Positions 1-8,821 of a DNA stretch of 64,000 bases are shown one piece after another. The notes beneath the pieces are model-generated. The model worked only from the letters and a program-made list of their open reading frames with translations. It was not told the DNA's origin and made no database searches. The position numbers and the translations under genes were made by a program. The stretch's first letter is position 1. The number at the start of each line of letters is the position of its first letter. Origin of the DNA: Chitinophaga caseinilytica (lineage in GTDB: Bacteria > Bacteroidota > Bacteroidia > Chitinophagales > Chitinophagaceae); assembly GCF_038396765.1 (NCBI RefSeq), contig NZ_CP150096.1:4509001-4573000 (forward strand), read 5' to 3'.

Positions 1-2
1 GC

Positions 3-1772
3 ATTATCGCACACATCGACCATGGCAAGAGTACCCTGGCCGACCGTTTACTGGAATTTACAAAGACCATTTCCGACCGGGACATGCAAGCCCAGGTGTT
101 GGACGATATGGACCTGGAGCGGGAGAAAGGCATCACCATCAAGAGCCACGCCATCCAGATGACCTATAACGCCAAAAACGGCGAAAAATACGTTTTCAAC
201 CTGATCGATACGCCCGGCCACGTGGACTTTTCCTACGAAGTGTCCCGCGCGCTGGCCGCCTGCGAAGGCGCCCTGCTGCTCGTAGACGCCGCCCAGGGCA
301 TCCAGGCGCAAACGATCTCCAACCTGTACCTGGCGATGGAAAACGATCTCGAGATCATTCCCGTCATCAATAAAATCGACATGGCAGGCGCCATGATCGA
401 AGAAGTGAAAGACCAGATCATCGACCTGATCGGTGTGAAAGATGAAGACATCCTGCTGGCTTCCGGTAAATCGGGCATCGGTATCGAGGAAATCCTCGAA
501 GCCATCGTCACCCGCATCCCGGCGCCGAGCGGCAATATCGAAGAACCGCTCCAGGCGCTCATCTTCGACTCCGTATTCAACTCCTTCCGCGGTATCATCG
601 CTTACTTCCGTATCTACAACGGCTCCCTCAAGAAAGGCGATATCATCCGTTTCGTGAACACCGGGGAAGAATACGAAGCCGCCGAAGTGGGCATCCTCAA
701 ACTGGGCCTCGAACCGAAGAACGAGGTGTTTGCCGGGGACGTGGGATATATCATCACCGGTATCAAAAACGCGAAAGAAGTGAAGGTGGGAGACACCATC
801 ACCCTCGCCAACCGCCCCTGTTCCGAAGCCATCAAAGGTTTCGAAGAGGTGAAACCCATGGTATTCGCGGGTATTTTCCCCGTGGTAACCGAGGATTTCG
901 AAGAGCTGCGCGATTGTATGGACAAGCTCCAGCTCAACGACGCATCGCTCACCTATGAGCTGGAAACCTCCCAGGCACTGGGCTTCGGCTTCCGTTGCGG
1001 CTTCCTCGGGATGCTGCACATGGAAATCATCCAGGAAAGGCTGGAACGCGAGTTCAACCAGACCGTGATCACCACCGTTCCCAACGTAGGCTTCATCGCT
1101 TACGACAATAAAGGCGTGAAAGTGATCGTGAACAACCCCTCCGAAATGCTGGAGCCCACGAAAATGGACCGCATCGAAGAGCCCTGGATCCGCGCACAGA
1201 TCATCACCAAACCCGATTACATCGGCAATATCATGACGCTTTGCCTCGGCAAACGCGGCATCCTGCTCAACCAGAGCTATCTCACCACCACCCGCGTGGA
1301 ACTCATGTTCGAACTGCCGCTCACCGAGATCGTGTTCGATTTCTACGATAAACTGAAATCCCAGACCCGCGGTTACGCATCGTTCGACTATACCCCGATC
1401 GGCTTCCGCGAAAGCGATATCGTGAAGATGGACATCCTGCTCAACGCCGAGAAAGTGGACGCCCTCAGCGCCCTGATCCACCGCAGCCGCGCGCAGGACT
1501 TCGGCCGCAAACTCTGCGAAAAACTGAAAGAGCTCCTCCCGCGCCAGCAATTCCTCATCGCCATCCAGGCTGCCATCGGCGCCAAGATCGTAGCGAGGGA
1601 GAATATCAGCGCCATGCGGAAAGACGTGACCGCCAAGTGTTATGGCGGCGACATCTCCCGTAAACGTAAACTGCTGGAAAAACAGAAAGAGGGTAAGAAA
1701 CGGATGCGCCAGATCGGTAACGTGGAAGTACCGCAGGAAGCGTTCCTGGCCGTGCTCAAACTGGATGACTAA
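3..1772 (+). CDS. lepA: Elongation factor 4 (LepA), 5'-truncated by window edge
   Basis: Ribosome-associated translational GTPase that back-translocates stalled ribosomes. The reading frame is already open at base 3, so the first codons lie outside the window. GTPase motifs are visible: HIDHGKST (P-loop) at the window start, DTPGHVD (G3) about 60 codons in, and NKIDM (G4). The elongation-factor domains and the LepA-specific C-terminal domain follow, ending KLDD. An internal ATG at 84 is not the true start because the P-loop lies upstream of it. Its stop overlaps the next gene by 8 bases, which suggests translational coupling. Confidence 0.97.
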   Translation: MIAHIDHGKSTLADRLLEFTKTISDRDMQAQVLDDMDLEREKGITIKSHAIQMTYNAKNGEKYVFNLIDTPGHVDFSYEVSRALAACEGALLLVDAAQGIQAQTISNLYLAMENDLEIIPVINKIDMAGAMIEEVKDQIIDLIGVKDEDILLASGKSGIGIEEILEAIVTRIPAPSGNIEEPLQALIFDSVFNSFRGIIAYFRIYNGSLKKGDIIRFVNTGEEYEAAEVGILKLGLEPKNEVFAGDVGYIITGIKNAKEVKVGDTITLANRPCSEAIKGFEEVKPMVFAGIFPVVTEDFEELRDCMDKLQLNDASLTYELETSQALGFGFRCGFLGMLHMEIIQERLEREFNQTVITTVPNVGFIAYDNKGVKVIVNNPSEMLEPTKMDRIEEPWIRAQIITKPDYIGNIMTLCLGKRGILLNQSYLTTTRVELMFELPLTEIVFDFYDKLKSQTRGYASFDYTPIGFRESDIVKMDILLNAEKVDALSALIHRSRAQDFGRKLCEKLKELLPRQQFLIAIQAAIGAKIVARENISAMRKDVTAKCYGGDISRKRKLLEKQKEGKKRMRQIGNVEVPQEAFLAVLKLDD

Positions 1773-2424
1773 TCCCCCTGAAAATATCATTTGTTCATGG
1801 AGTGGCGGGAAAGACAGCTGTTTTGCGCTGATGACCGCCGTGAAATCGGGCCATAAACCCGTAGCACTCCTGAACGTACTGAACGAGAACGGGCAGATTT
1901 CCCGCTCCCACGGCCTGCCGCCGCAGATTTTGCAACAGCAGGCCGCGGCGCTGGGGCTGCCCGTTTTGCTGCAACCTAGCACCTGGCAAGCCTACGAATC
2001 GCATTTCGTGGCATCGCTACGCCAGCTCAAATCCGCCCACAACGCCACCGCCGCTGTTTTCGGCGATATCGATCTACAGCCGCACCGCGATTGGGAAGAG
2101 AAAGTCTGCGCCGCCGCGGGCCTCAAAACCCTGCTGCCGCTCTGGCAACAGGAACGCAAAATGCTCGTGTACCGGATGCTGGAACAGGGGCTCAAATGCC
2201 GGATCGTGTCGTGCAACGATACACTGGGCCCGGATTTCCTGGGCCGCGAAATGGACGATGTCCTCATCGCCGACCTGGAAGCGGCCGGGGTAGACGTTTG
2301 CGGCGAGAACGGCGAGTTTCATACACTGGTGACGGATTGCCCGCTGTTTTCGGTGCCCGTGCAACTGCCGCCGTCCGGGAAAGTGCAGCATGAAAACTAT
2401 CACTTCCTGCAATGGAAACTGTAG
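1765..2424 (+). CDS. Dph6-like adenine nucleotide alpha hydrolase (ATP pyrophosphatase family)
   Basis: 219-residue cytoplasmic protein of the PP-loop ATPase superfamily, related to diphthine-ammonia ligase. The N-terminal WSGGKDS motif is the pyrophosphate-binding loop. Downstream GDID and the [15 protein letters not shown] segment, and the [10 protein letters not shown] motif near residue 180, match the Dph6 family pattern. Bacteria lack diphthamide, so the substrate is unknown. The start at 1765 is chosen because the family's N-terminus begins a few residues before SGGKDS. It overlaps the lepA stop (ATGACTAA). A strong hairpin terminator follows. Confidence 0.85.
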   Translation: MTNPPENIICSWSGGKDSCFALMTAVKSGHKPVALLNVLNENGQISRSHGLPPQILQQQAAALGLPVLLQPSTWQAYESHFVASLRQLKSAHNATAAVFGDIDLQPHRDWEEKVCAAAGLKTLLPLWQQERKMLVYRMLEQGLKCRIVSCNDTLGPDFLGREMDDVLIADLEAAGVDVCGENGEFHTLVTDCPLFSVPVQLPPSGKVQHENYHFLQWKL

Positions 2425-2439
2425 CAGGCATCAAGGCAT

Positions 2440-2479
2440 AAAAAAAGCGGTCCCGGTAAAACCAGGACCGCTTTTTTTA
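2440..2479. terminator. Bidirectional rho-independent terminator
   Basis: Inverted repeat AAAGCGGTCC / GGACCGCTTT with a short loop, flanked by an A-run on the left and a T-run on the right. It lies between two convergent genes, so it can end transcription from both strands. Confidence 0.85.
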
Positions 2480-2495
2480 TTTACAGCGATAACTT

Positions 2496-3089
2496 TTATG
2501 CGATGGCAGCTTCCTTCTTTTCGCCCCGGATGAACACGGGCTTCAGTACGGCATAAGCGCTGAAGAGGATCGCGGTGTAAAACACGTTGCCCATGATGGT
2601 GTTCAGGAAAAAGCTGCCGAACACGTCCTGTTTGTAGAACGGAATGGCAGACCAATAGCAGGTGATGAGGCCCGACAGCGTGTGCGGGTACAGGTCCCTG
2701 AAAATAAAGGTACCCATGTTGGACATCAGGTAAAATACCAACCCTGAAGCAACTGCACCGAGGAATACACGGCCCGTGGTCACTTTGCGGATACGGGTAC
2801 CGATGAAGGTAACCAACATATGCCCGGCGTACACGAACAGCATTTCGCCGCCGTAGATGCCCTGGATATCAGTGAAGAAGTAGAAGAACAGGTCTGTAAG
2901 CAGTAAAGAGATCAGCGGTACGGCATAGGCATATTTCTTGTCTTTCAGGATCACACCTGCAAACAGTGCACCGGCGCCCATCGCAGTGAAATTGTAAATT
3001 TCGAAATAGTTGGTCGCCAGCCGGCAGAGAACGGTAACGAATATCAGCGACGCTACGAGGATCGCGTTGGATAAACTTTCTTTCTTCAT
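2496..3089 (-). CDS. DUF6580-type integral membrane protein
   Basis: 197-residue polytopic membrane protein with about five to six hydrophobic segments, including a start-proximal AILVASLIFVTVLCRL helix and the FTAMGAGALFAG stretch. The layout resembles the DUF6580 family, small membrane proteins reminiscent of ECF-transporter S components. The substrate is unknown. The start MKKESL at 3089 is preferred over an ATG 12 codons upstream, because the -7-like element at 3113-3120 lies between the two. The upstream ORF extension would overlap the promoter. It converges on the Dph6-like gene. Confidence 0.75.
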   Translation of the reverse strand: MKKESLSNAILVASLIFVTVLCRLATNYFEIYNFTAMGAGALFAGVILKDKKYAYAVPLISLLLTDLFFYFFTDIQGIYGGEMLFVYAGHMLVTFIGTRIRKVTTGRVFLGAVASGLVFYLMSNMGTFIFRDLYPHTLSGLITCYWSAIPFYKQDVFGSFFLNTIMGNVFYTAILFSAYAVLKPVFIRGEKKEAAIA

Positions 3090-3112
3090 AAATAAAGCGC
3101 GTTTGCTTGTTA

Positions 3113-3120
3113 CAAATATA
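3113..3120 (-). promoter_or_regulatory. Bacteroidota -7 promoter element
   Basis: On the minus strand this reads TATATTTG, a perfect TAnnTTTG -7 box, 24 bases before the DUF6580-type start. It is followed by TAACAA. No clear TTTG -33 partner was seen; upstream sequence lies in the manA 3' end. Confidence 0.5.
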
Positions 3121-3125
3121 ACCAA

Positions 3126-4337
3126 TTATGGAATTGCCGCCTTGAAAATCACCAGGTCCGATTCGCAAACCACTTTGTACGCGGTACCATAGGGAGCGAA
3201 GAGCGTTTTGCCTTTGGACAGCGCCAGCTGGTTGCCTCCCGGTCCTTCCGCGCTGCCGGTGCCTTCCAGCACGATCCAGGTTTCAGGGGCAACGGAGGTG
3301 TGCGCGTACGTTTCCCCGGCTTTCAGCGCGATGCGGCTCAGCACGAAATCCGGCGCGGGAGTGGGGTAGATGCGTTCCTGTCCACCGTGAATGGCTTCCC
3401 CTTTCAGGATATTCGGGTGCACAGCTTCGAAGCGGGTGTGTTTCAGGAGCTCGGGCACGTCGATATATTTAGGCGTGAGGCCGCCGCGGAGCACGTTGTC
3501 TGAATTGGCCATCAGTTCGGCGTTCTGGCCTTCGAGGTAGGCGTGGGGGATGCCGGCGTCCTGGAACACGGCGTCTCCCGGTGCTGCGTATACGATGTTG
3601 AAGAAATAGATGGAGAAGATACCACGGTCGAGGCGCTCCATTCCCTGCGGGTCGTTATCGATGGCGCGGCCTGTCCAGAAAGCGGGGTCTTCCTTTTTCA
3701 GCGACCCGGCGCGATAGGCGGGGAGCACTTTTTCCGCGAGGGGGCGCAACATAGCGTTCACCTCTTCCTGCGGCATTTCCATCACTGTTTTATAGAGACC
3801 GAAATATCCGTCTTTTTCGAAAACGGGGCCCAGCGCCGAGAATACCGGAACGCTGGCGAGCACTTTACGGAGCTGGTCTTCCGGCAGGAAGCCGTGGAGG
3901 AGCCAGAATTCGCTGAGCGCTACCATGATCTCGGGTTTATGGTTGGCGTCTTTATAATTGCGGTTGGGTGCGTTGAGGGCGATGCCGGCTTCATTTTCCC
4001 GCGCGAAACCTTTTTCCGCTTCCGATTTGGTGGGGTGCACCTGGATGGAGAGCATATCTTTCACGTCGAGGATTTTGAAGAGATAGGGCAGTTCGCCGAA
4101 CCTGCCTGCGGCGGCGGAGCCGAGGGCGCCGGCGGGGTCTTCGGCGATCCAGGCGTTGAGGGGTTGCGGTTGTTCGCTTTGCAGCAGGGAAGGGGCGCTT
4201 TGGTGCGCGCCCATCCAGTATTCCGCGCTGGGCTGGTCGGTAACCGGCTGGCCGAGGAGCTCGGGAATATACCGGAAGCCGCCCCAGGCGTAATGTTGCA
4301 CTTTTCCTGTCAGGTAGAATAAATTCGGGTCTCGCAT
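3126..4337 (-). CDS. manA: Mannose-6-phosphate isomerase, class I
   Basis: 403-residue cytoplasmic zinc enzyme interconverting mannose-6-phosphate and fructose-6-phosphate. N-terminal VQHYAWGG, the QVHPTK metal-binding motif near residue 100, the HKPEIMVAL motif and the C-terminal GIPHAYLEGQNAELMANSDNVLRGGLTPK region (read in two parts) are characteristic of type I PMI. Length is normal. The start at 4337 gives the expected N-terminus. It is divergent from yraN with only 39 bases between the starts, so both promoters must be packed into that gap. Confidence 0.93.
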   Translation of the reverse strand: MRDPNLFYLTGKVQHYAWGGFRYIPELLGQPVTDQPSAEYWMGAHQSAPSLLQSEQPQPLNAWIAEDPAGALGSAAAGRFGELPYLFKILDVKDMLSIQVHPTKSEAEKGFARENEAGIALNAPNRNYKDANHKPEIMVALSEFWLLHGFLPEDQLRKVLASVPVFSALGPVFEKDGYFGLYKTVMEMPQEEVNAMLRPLAEKVLPAYRAGSLKKEDPAFWTGRAIDNDPQGMERLDRGIFSIYFFNIVYAAPGDAVFQDAGIPHAYLEGQNAELMANSDNVLRGGLTPKYIDVPELLKHTRFEAVHPNILKGEAIHGGQERIYPTPAPDFVLSRIALKAGETYAHTSVAPETWIVLEGTGSAEGPGGNQLALSKGKTLFAPYGTAYKVVCESDLVIFKAAIP

Positions 4338-4376
4338 ACTTTTCCTTTATTAAACCGTAAAAATAGACAAAAACGC

Positions 4377-4733
4377 ATGGCTTGCGACGCATCACTGGGA
4401 AATTTGGGAGAACGGCTGGCCGCGGAGCACCTGTCAGCCGCCGGCTACCACATCCTTCACCGCAACTGGAAAGCAGGGCGGAAGGAGATAGACATCATTG
4501 CGGAGAAAAGCGGGACGGTGGTTTTCGTGGAAGTGAAAACCCGCAGTTCGCGTTTTTTCGGGATGCCGGAAGAAGCGGTGGGGTGGAAGAAAGAGGAGCA
4601 CCTGCGCAAGGTGGCCGAACATTGGCTGGAGCAAAACGGCGGAGGTGTCAAACACATCCGGTTCGACATCCTTTCCATCTTTGCCGTTCCGGGTGAAAAG
4701 CCTGAAATCCTGCACCTGCAGGACGTTTTCTGA
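4377..4733 (+). CDS. YraN family (UPF0102) nuclease-fold protein
   Basis: 118 residues, the usual family length. LGERLAAEHL near the N-terminus, then GRKEIDIIAEK and VFVEVKTRSS form the restriction-endonuclease-like core (E, D, ExK). The family is conserved and often sits near replication or processing genes, but its cellular role is not settled. It is divergent from manA. A second, unrelated frame over the same DNA starts five bases later and was ignored. Confidence 0.88.
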   Translation: MACDASLGNLGERLAAEHLSAAGYHILHRNWKAGRKEIDIIAEKSGTVVFVEVKTRSSRFFGMPEEAVGWKKEEHLRKVAEHWLEQNGGGVKHIRFDILSIFAVPGEKPEILHLQDVF

Positions 4734-4785
4734 CCCGTTAACTCGGAGTTAACAAAATTGAAATATGAAAGAAATTAAATAGTTG

Positions 4786-4793
4786 TATATTTG
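4786..4793 (+). promoter_or_regulatory. Bacteroidota -7 promoter element
   Basis: TATATTTG matches TAnnTTTG and lies 56 bases before the small ORF at 4850. No convincing -33 TTTG was found about 20 bases upstream. It supports the small ORF being transcribed. Confidence 0.45.
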
Positions 4794-4849
4794 GGCATCC
4801 AATCTAACCAGCTCCTGTAAAAGAACCTGATCAGCCTAAACGGTTCTAT

Positions 4850-5137
4850 ATGTCTTACTGGAGTTTTTTATTTTTCATCCATACGCACCTGACCGAACCG
4901 GTGCTGTTGCCTGTGAACAACAACAGCGTCCGAATACAGGTCCATTCGCTGGAAACACATGCGGGAATGATTCCCTGTACGATCTATAACGGGCAAAATC
5001 TGCCTGTGCGGATCATACCGTTGGAAGGAGGCCACCGAAAGGGTGTGTACACCATCCGGCTATCCACGTTGCCCGAAGGCGAATATTCGCTCCAGGTCAG
5101 CGGTTACAAAGCAAAATTCCGGCACTGCCGGCCATGA
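4850..5137 (+). CDS. Small hypothetical protein with a beta-rich C-terminus
   Basis: 95 residues. I do not recognise the family. The C-terminal half (GVYTIRLSTLPEGEYSLQVS) has the alternating pattern seen in DUF3244-like or secretion-signal beta-sandwich tails, but no anchor or cleavable signal peptide is clear. Support for a real gene comes from the -7 promoter box upstream (4786-4793) and a hairpin terminator directly downstream (5174-5195). It may be a stand-alone mini-domain or a leftover of a larger secreted protein. Confidence 0.5.
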   Translation: MSYWSFLFFIHTHLTEPVLLPVNNNSVRIQVHSLETHAGMIPCTIYNGQNLPVRIIPLEGGHRKGVYTIRLSTLPEGEYSLQVSGYKAKFRHCRP

Positions 5138-5173
5138 TATTATCATTACTATCATCATCCCCCCAAACATAGA

Positions 5174-5204
5174 TCCTCCCGGTAAAACGGGAGGACTTTG
5201 TATT
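5174..5204 (+). terminator. Hairpin terminator after the small ORF
   Basis: TCCTCCCG / CGGGAGGA inverted repeat with a six-base loop, then a T-rich stretch. It is 37 bases after the stop of the 95-residue ORF. Confidence 0.6.
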
Positions 5205-5336
5205 TTAAGGGGTTTGTGAAAGAGGACTGGATGATGATAAGATCGGGACGGGCGGCAGGTTTCCGGCGAAACAAGATCATTTGGGAATGAGATGTCGACC
5301 AGCCATTGCCGAAATTATCACAACAACGGTATGCAT

Positions 5337-5366
5337 AAAAAAATCCTCCCGCATGGGGAGGATTCC
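5337..5366 (-). terminator. Rho-independent terminator of cdaA
   Basis: On the minus strand AATCCTCCCC / GGGAGGATT with a short loop is followed by seven Ts. It lies about 20 bases past the cdaA stop. The stem core CCTCCC is shared with the neighbouring opposite-strand terminator at 5174. Confidence 0.85.
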
Positions 5367-5386
5367 GAATTACTTCCTGATAACAA

Positions 5387-6196
5387 TTACAGTCCGTCGA
5401 CAAGCACTTCGTAGAGTTTCACTTTCAGTTCTTCCAGCTGCACGTTCTGTACCAGTTGCCCATCCTGCGCATAGGAAATCGTTCCGCGCTCTTCCGACAC
5501 AATGATCGCCAGGTTATCGCTATGTTCCGTAATGCCTACGGCGCTGCGGTGGCGCATCCCGATCCGCGTGGGCAGGTTCGGGTTTTCCGACATGGGCAGG
5601 ATCACTTTGGCGGCGAGTATCTTGTTGCCGACAATGATCAGCGCGCCATCGTGCAGCGGACTATTCTTCTCGAAAATGCTTTCGATCAGTTTGGCGCTCA
5701 CGTTCCCGTCTATCGCGATGCTCGACGCCGTGTCGAACTTCACGCGGTAGGTGGTGGAAATAACGATCAGGGCGCCGGTCTGGCTCGCGGCCATATGCCC
5801 CGCGGCCACGATGATCTCGTTGATGATGTTCTCCTCTTCCTTATAACTCTTGAACCGGTCTGGCAGGAACAGCTTGGTGAAGAAGGAATCCTTGCTCAGC
5901 GGCGTTTTCTTTCCCAGCACCAGCAAAAACTTCCGGATTTCCGGCTGGAAGATGATGATAATGGCGATCAGCCCGATGTTGATGAAATTCTCTAAAATGT
6001 TGGTGAGGATCGGCATCTGCAGCGAGCGCACCAAAAAATAGGCGGCATACACCATCAGCAGGCCGATGAAAATATTGAAAGCGAGACTGCCTTTCAGCAG
6101 GCGGTACAGCTGGATAACGAGAAAAATCACAATCAGCAGGTCCACAACATTCAGCCAACGAAACTCAAATCCGTAAAATTCGTATACATCCTTCAT
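5387..6196 (-). CDS. cdaA: Diadenylate cyclase CdaA
   Basis: 269 residues. It makes the second messenger c-di-AMP from two ATP at the inner membrane. Three N-terminal transmembrane segments lie at about residues 17-34, 38-57 and 68-84. The DAC (DisA_N) domain follows, with the catalytic DGA motif at 183-185 and RHRSA at 215-219, both intact. It sits 28 bases downstream of folP on the same strand, the arrangement common in Bacteroidota. The cdaR and glmM partners known from Firmicutes are absent here. Confidence 0.95.
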   Translation of the reverse strand: MKDVYEFYGFEFRWLNVVDLLIVIFLVIQLYRLLKGSLAFNIFIGLLMVYAAYFLVRSLQMPILTNILENFINIGLIAIIIIFQPEIRKFLLVLGKKTPLSKDSFFTKLFLPDRFKSYKEEENIINEIIVAAGHMAASQTGALIVISTTYRVKFDTASSIAIDGNVSAKLIESIFEKNSPLHDGALIIVGNKILAAKVILPMSENPNLPTRIGMRHRSAVGITEHSDNLAIIVSEERGTISYAQDGQLVQNVQLEELKVKLYEVLVDGL

Positions 6197-6224
6197 AGCT
6201 GTAAAAATAGAAATATTTGGCCCA

Positions 6225-7118
6225 CTATGCGCTTTCCATGAAAGAAACGATGCGCACCGCTTCCACGGCGGCTTTCACGTCGTGCACCCGCAAAATATGC
6301 GCGCCCCGCTCCAGCGCGGCGGTATGCAAAACGGTGGTGCCGTTGAGGGCTTCGGCAGGGGTGGAGCCTAACAATTTGTAAACCATCGATTTCCGGGAAA
6401 CGCCCACAAGCAGCGGCGCGTTCGCGAGGTGCAGCATCTCCAGGCCCCGCAATAACTGGTAGTTGTGGGACAGCGTTTTGCCGAACCCGAAACCCGGGTC
6501 CAGGATCACATCGTGAATGCCGGCGGCCCTGCAGGCTTCGGTTTTCTGGATGCAATAGTCCAGCACTTCCTGCACTACATCCTGGTAATGAGGGTTTTGC
6601 TGCATCGTGGCCGGCGTGCCCTGCATATGCATGGCGATGTAAGGTGCCTGGAGCGCGGCCACGGTCGGGATCATTTCGGGGTCCATATCGCCGGCGCTGA
6701 TATCGTTCACGATCGCCGCCCCGGCCAGGATGCATTTTTCGGCCACGGAGGCGTGGTAGGTATCCACGGAGATCACGGCTTCGGGAAACTTATATAATAT
6801 GGCGTGGATGGCAGGCACCAGTCGCGCGGCTTCTTCCGCGGCCCCAACTTCGGGCGCGCCGGGCCGGGTGCTCTGGGCGCCGATGTCGAGCAGGGCGGCG
6901 CCATCGGCCAGGAGGGCTTCGGCGCGCACCACGGCGTCGTGCAGCTCACGGCTGCGGCTGTCCGAATAAAAGGAATCGTCGGTCACGTTGATGATCCCCA
7001 TCACGAGGGGCTCGGCCAGGCTCAGCAACTTTCCGCGGCAGCGGATGGTGAAATCTTTCCGTAATGATGTATTTTTGAAACGCAAGAGGCAGTGATTATG
7101 AAAGTGATGGATGGCCAA
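6225..7118 (-). CDS. folP: Dihydropteroate synthase
   Basis: 297-residue cytoplasmic enzyme joining p-aminobenzoate to the pterin pyrophosphate in folate synthesis; target class of sulfonamides. The motifs MGIINVTDDSF, DIGAQSTRPGA, NDISAG, DPGFGFGKT and GVSRKS are all present in the right order. The first about 28 residues before the TIM barrel are unconserved; the true start could be a little downstream of 7118. It leads the folP-cdaA pair and is divergent from the DUF1599 gene. Confidence 0.95.
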   Translation of the reverse strand: MAIHHFHNHCLLRFKNTSLRKDFTIRCRGKLLSLAEPLVMGIINVTDDSFYSDSRSRELHDAVVRAEALLADGAALLDIGAQSTRPGAPEVGAAEEAARLVPAIHAILYKFPEAVISVDTYHASVAEKCILAGAAIVNDISAGDMDPEMIPTVAALQAPYIAMHMQGTPATMQQNPHYQDVVQEVLDYCIQKTEACRAAGIHDVILDPGFGFGKTLSHNYQLLRGLEMLHLANAPLLVGVSRKSMVYKLLGSTPAEALNGTTVLHTAALERGAHILRVHDVKAAVEAVRIVSFMESA

Positions 7119-7176
7119 AATTACCGAAATCCTTCATTCCCCACCGCCTTTCACGGCAATTAAAATCAGCAATTGA

Positions 7177-7707
7177 ATGACATACCAGCAGGTGATCGAC
7201 AGCAGTAAGGACATTTTCATCAAGAAGACGAAAGATTACGGCACTTCCTGGCGCGTGCTGCGCCCCATTTCCATCGTAGACCAGATCTTCATCAAAGCCC
7301 AGCGCATCCGCACCATCCAGGAAACGGGCGTGCAGAAGGTTGCCGATGATATTTCGGGGGAATTCCGCGCCATTATCAATTATGGCGTCATCGCGCTCAT
7401 TCAGCTACAACTGCCTTCGGACGATATTTATACCGACCTTCCCTCCGAACAGGTGTCGGAATTATATGACGAGCAAGCCGCCTTCATCCGCACCGTCATG
7501 GAAGCCAAGAACCACGACTATGGCGAAGCCTGGCGCTCGATGAGCCAGGAATCGTTCGTAGACCTCATTCTCACCAAGCTCCTCCGCATCAAACAGATAC
7601 TGCGCAACGATGGCAAGACCCTCATTTCCGAAGGGATCGACGCCAATTACGTAGACATCGTCAACTATGCCGTTTTCGCCCTCATCCTGCTTGAAGAAAA
7701 GCATTAA
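7177..7707 (+). CDS. DUF1599 protein with an internal duplication
   Basis: 176 residues built of two related halves. Residues about 15-75 carry KTKDYGTSW, VDQIFIKAQRI and IINYGVIALI. Residues about 110-172 carry AKNHDYGEAW, VDLILTKLLRI and IVNYAVFALI. DUF1599 is described as a nucleotide-modification-associated domain, but the reaction is unknown. It is likely cytoplasmic and all-helical. It is divergent from folP and 20 bases before the BT_3928-family gene, so the two are probably cotranscribed. Confidence 0.9.
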   Translation: MTYQQVIDSSKDIFIKKTKDYGTSWRVLRPISIVDQIFIKAQRIRTIQETGVQKVADDISGEFRAIINYGVIALIQLQLPSDDIYTDLPSEQVSELYDEQAAFIRTVMEAKNHDYGEAWRSMSQESFVDLILTKLLRIKQILRNDGKTLISEGIDANYVDIVNYAVFALILLEEKH

Positions 7708-7727
7708 CATTCCTATCTTTAACCACT

Positions 7728-8816
7728 ATGAAACCAATCATCACCATTTTTCGCATCATCGTAGGGGTGCTGTTCATCTTTTCCGGCCTGATCAAAGCCA
7801 ACGACCCGCTTGGCCTCAGCTACAAGATGGACGAGTTTTTTGAAGTGCTGCACCTGCACTTCATGATCCCTTTTTCCCTGGCCTTGTCCCTGATCATGAA
7901 CGCGTTCGAGATCATCGCCGGTTTTGCCGTGCTCATCGGCTACCGCATGCGCTTTTTCTCCTTCCTGTTACTTTTACTCATCATCTTCTTCACTTTCCTC
8001 ACCGGGTTCGCCCTGTTCAGCGGCCTCATCCGCGAATGCGGCTGCTTCGGCGACTGTATCAAGCTCACGGCCGACCAGTCGTTCTGGAAAGATATCATCC
8101 TCCTGGTGATGATCCTCGTGATCTTCATCTTCAACAAGCGCATCCAGCCGCTGTTTTCATCGAAAACCAACAACGCCGTGATGATCTTCGCCGTGCTGTT
8201 CCCCGTTGCGGTGCAATGGTACGCGCTGGCGCACCTGCCCATCGTGGATTGCCTGCCGTACAAAGTCGGCAACAACATCCTCGACAAGATGAAACCACCT
8301 CCGGGATCCACGCCCGACGTGTATGAAACCGTGATGATCTATGAAAAAGACGGCAAACAGCAGGAATACACGACGGAAAACTACCCCTGGCAAGATACCA
8401 CCTGGAAGTTCGTGGACCGGAAAGACAAGCTGATCAAGAAAGGCAACGCCGAACCGCCGATCAAGGATTTCATCCTGAACGATTTCAACGGTAATAATAT
8501 GAACAGGGCCGTGCTCACCGAGCCCCTGCCCGTATACCTCTTCCTCGTGCTCGACGTCAGCAAGGCCGGTAAAGGCTGGGAGGAAAGGATGAAAAAATAC
8601 CAGCAGATGGCGACGGAAGGAAAAATCGTGCTGATGGGCGTAACCAGCTCCAGCCAGGAAGCCGTGGAACAGTTCAAGGCCAACCGCGGCATCACTTTCG
8701 AGTTCCTGCAGATGGACGGTACCGCCATCAAGACGGCCGGCCGTAGCAATCCCTGCCTGCTGGTGCTCGAAAAAGGCACGATCAAGGCCAAATATCACCA
8801 TAACGATATCCCGTAA
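7728..8816 (+). CDS. BT_3928-family membrane protein (DoxX/MauE-like with thioredoxin-like C-terminus)
   Basis: 362 residues. The first about 180 form four to five membrane helices of the DoxX/MauE type, starting with ITIFRIIVGVLFIFSGLIKA. A CGCFGDC cluster near residue 105 suggests thiol or metal chemistry. The C-terminal half is soluble and looks like a degenerate thioredoxin-like domain. The family is conserved in Bacteroidota and proposed to act in envelope redox, which is inference. It is followed after 5 bases by the ABC permease, so an operon is likely. Confidence 0.85.
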   Translation: MKPIITIFRIIVGVLFIFSGLIKANDPLGLSYKMDEFFEVLHLHFMIPFSLALSLIMNAFEIIAGFAVLIGYRMRFFSFLLLLLIIFFTFLTGFALFSGLIRECGCFGDCIKLTADQSFWKDIILLVMILVIFIFNKRIQPLFSSKTNNAVMIFAVLFPVAVQWYALAHLPIVDCLPYKVGNNILDKMKPPPGSTPDVYETVMIYEKDGKQQEYTTENYPWQDTTWKFVDRKDKLIKKGNAEPPIKDFILNDFNGNNMNRAVLTEPLPVYLFLVLDVSKAGKGWEERMKKYQQMATEGKIVLMGVTSSSQEAVEQFKANRGITFEFLQMDGTAIKTAGRSNPCLLVLEKGTIKAKYHHNDIP

Positions 8817-8821
8817 GCAAT

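Noticed and set aside
48..1982. 644-codon ORF on the minus strand across lepA and the next gene
   Set aside because: It is antisense to a clear lepA and has no recognisable domain. Long antisense frames are expected from the GC-rich third positions here.
5155..5403. 82-codon minus-strand ORF overlapping the cdaA terminator
   Set aside because: It would run through two terminators and has no protein-like pattern.
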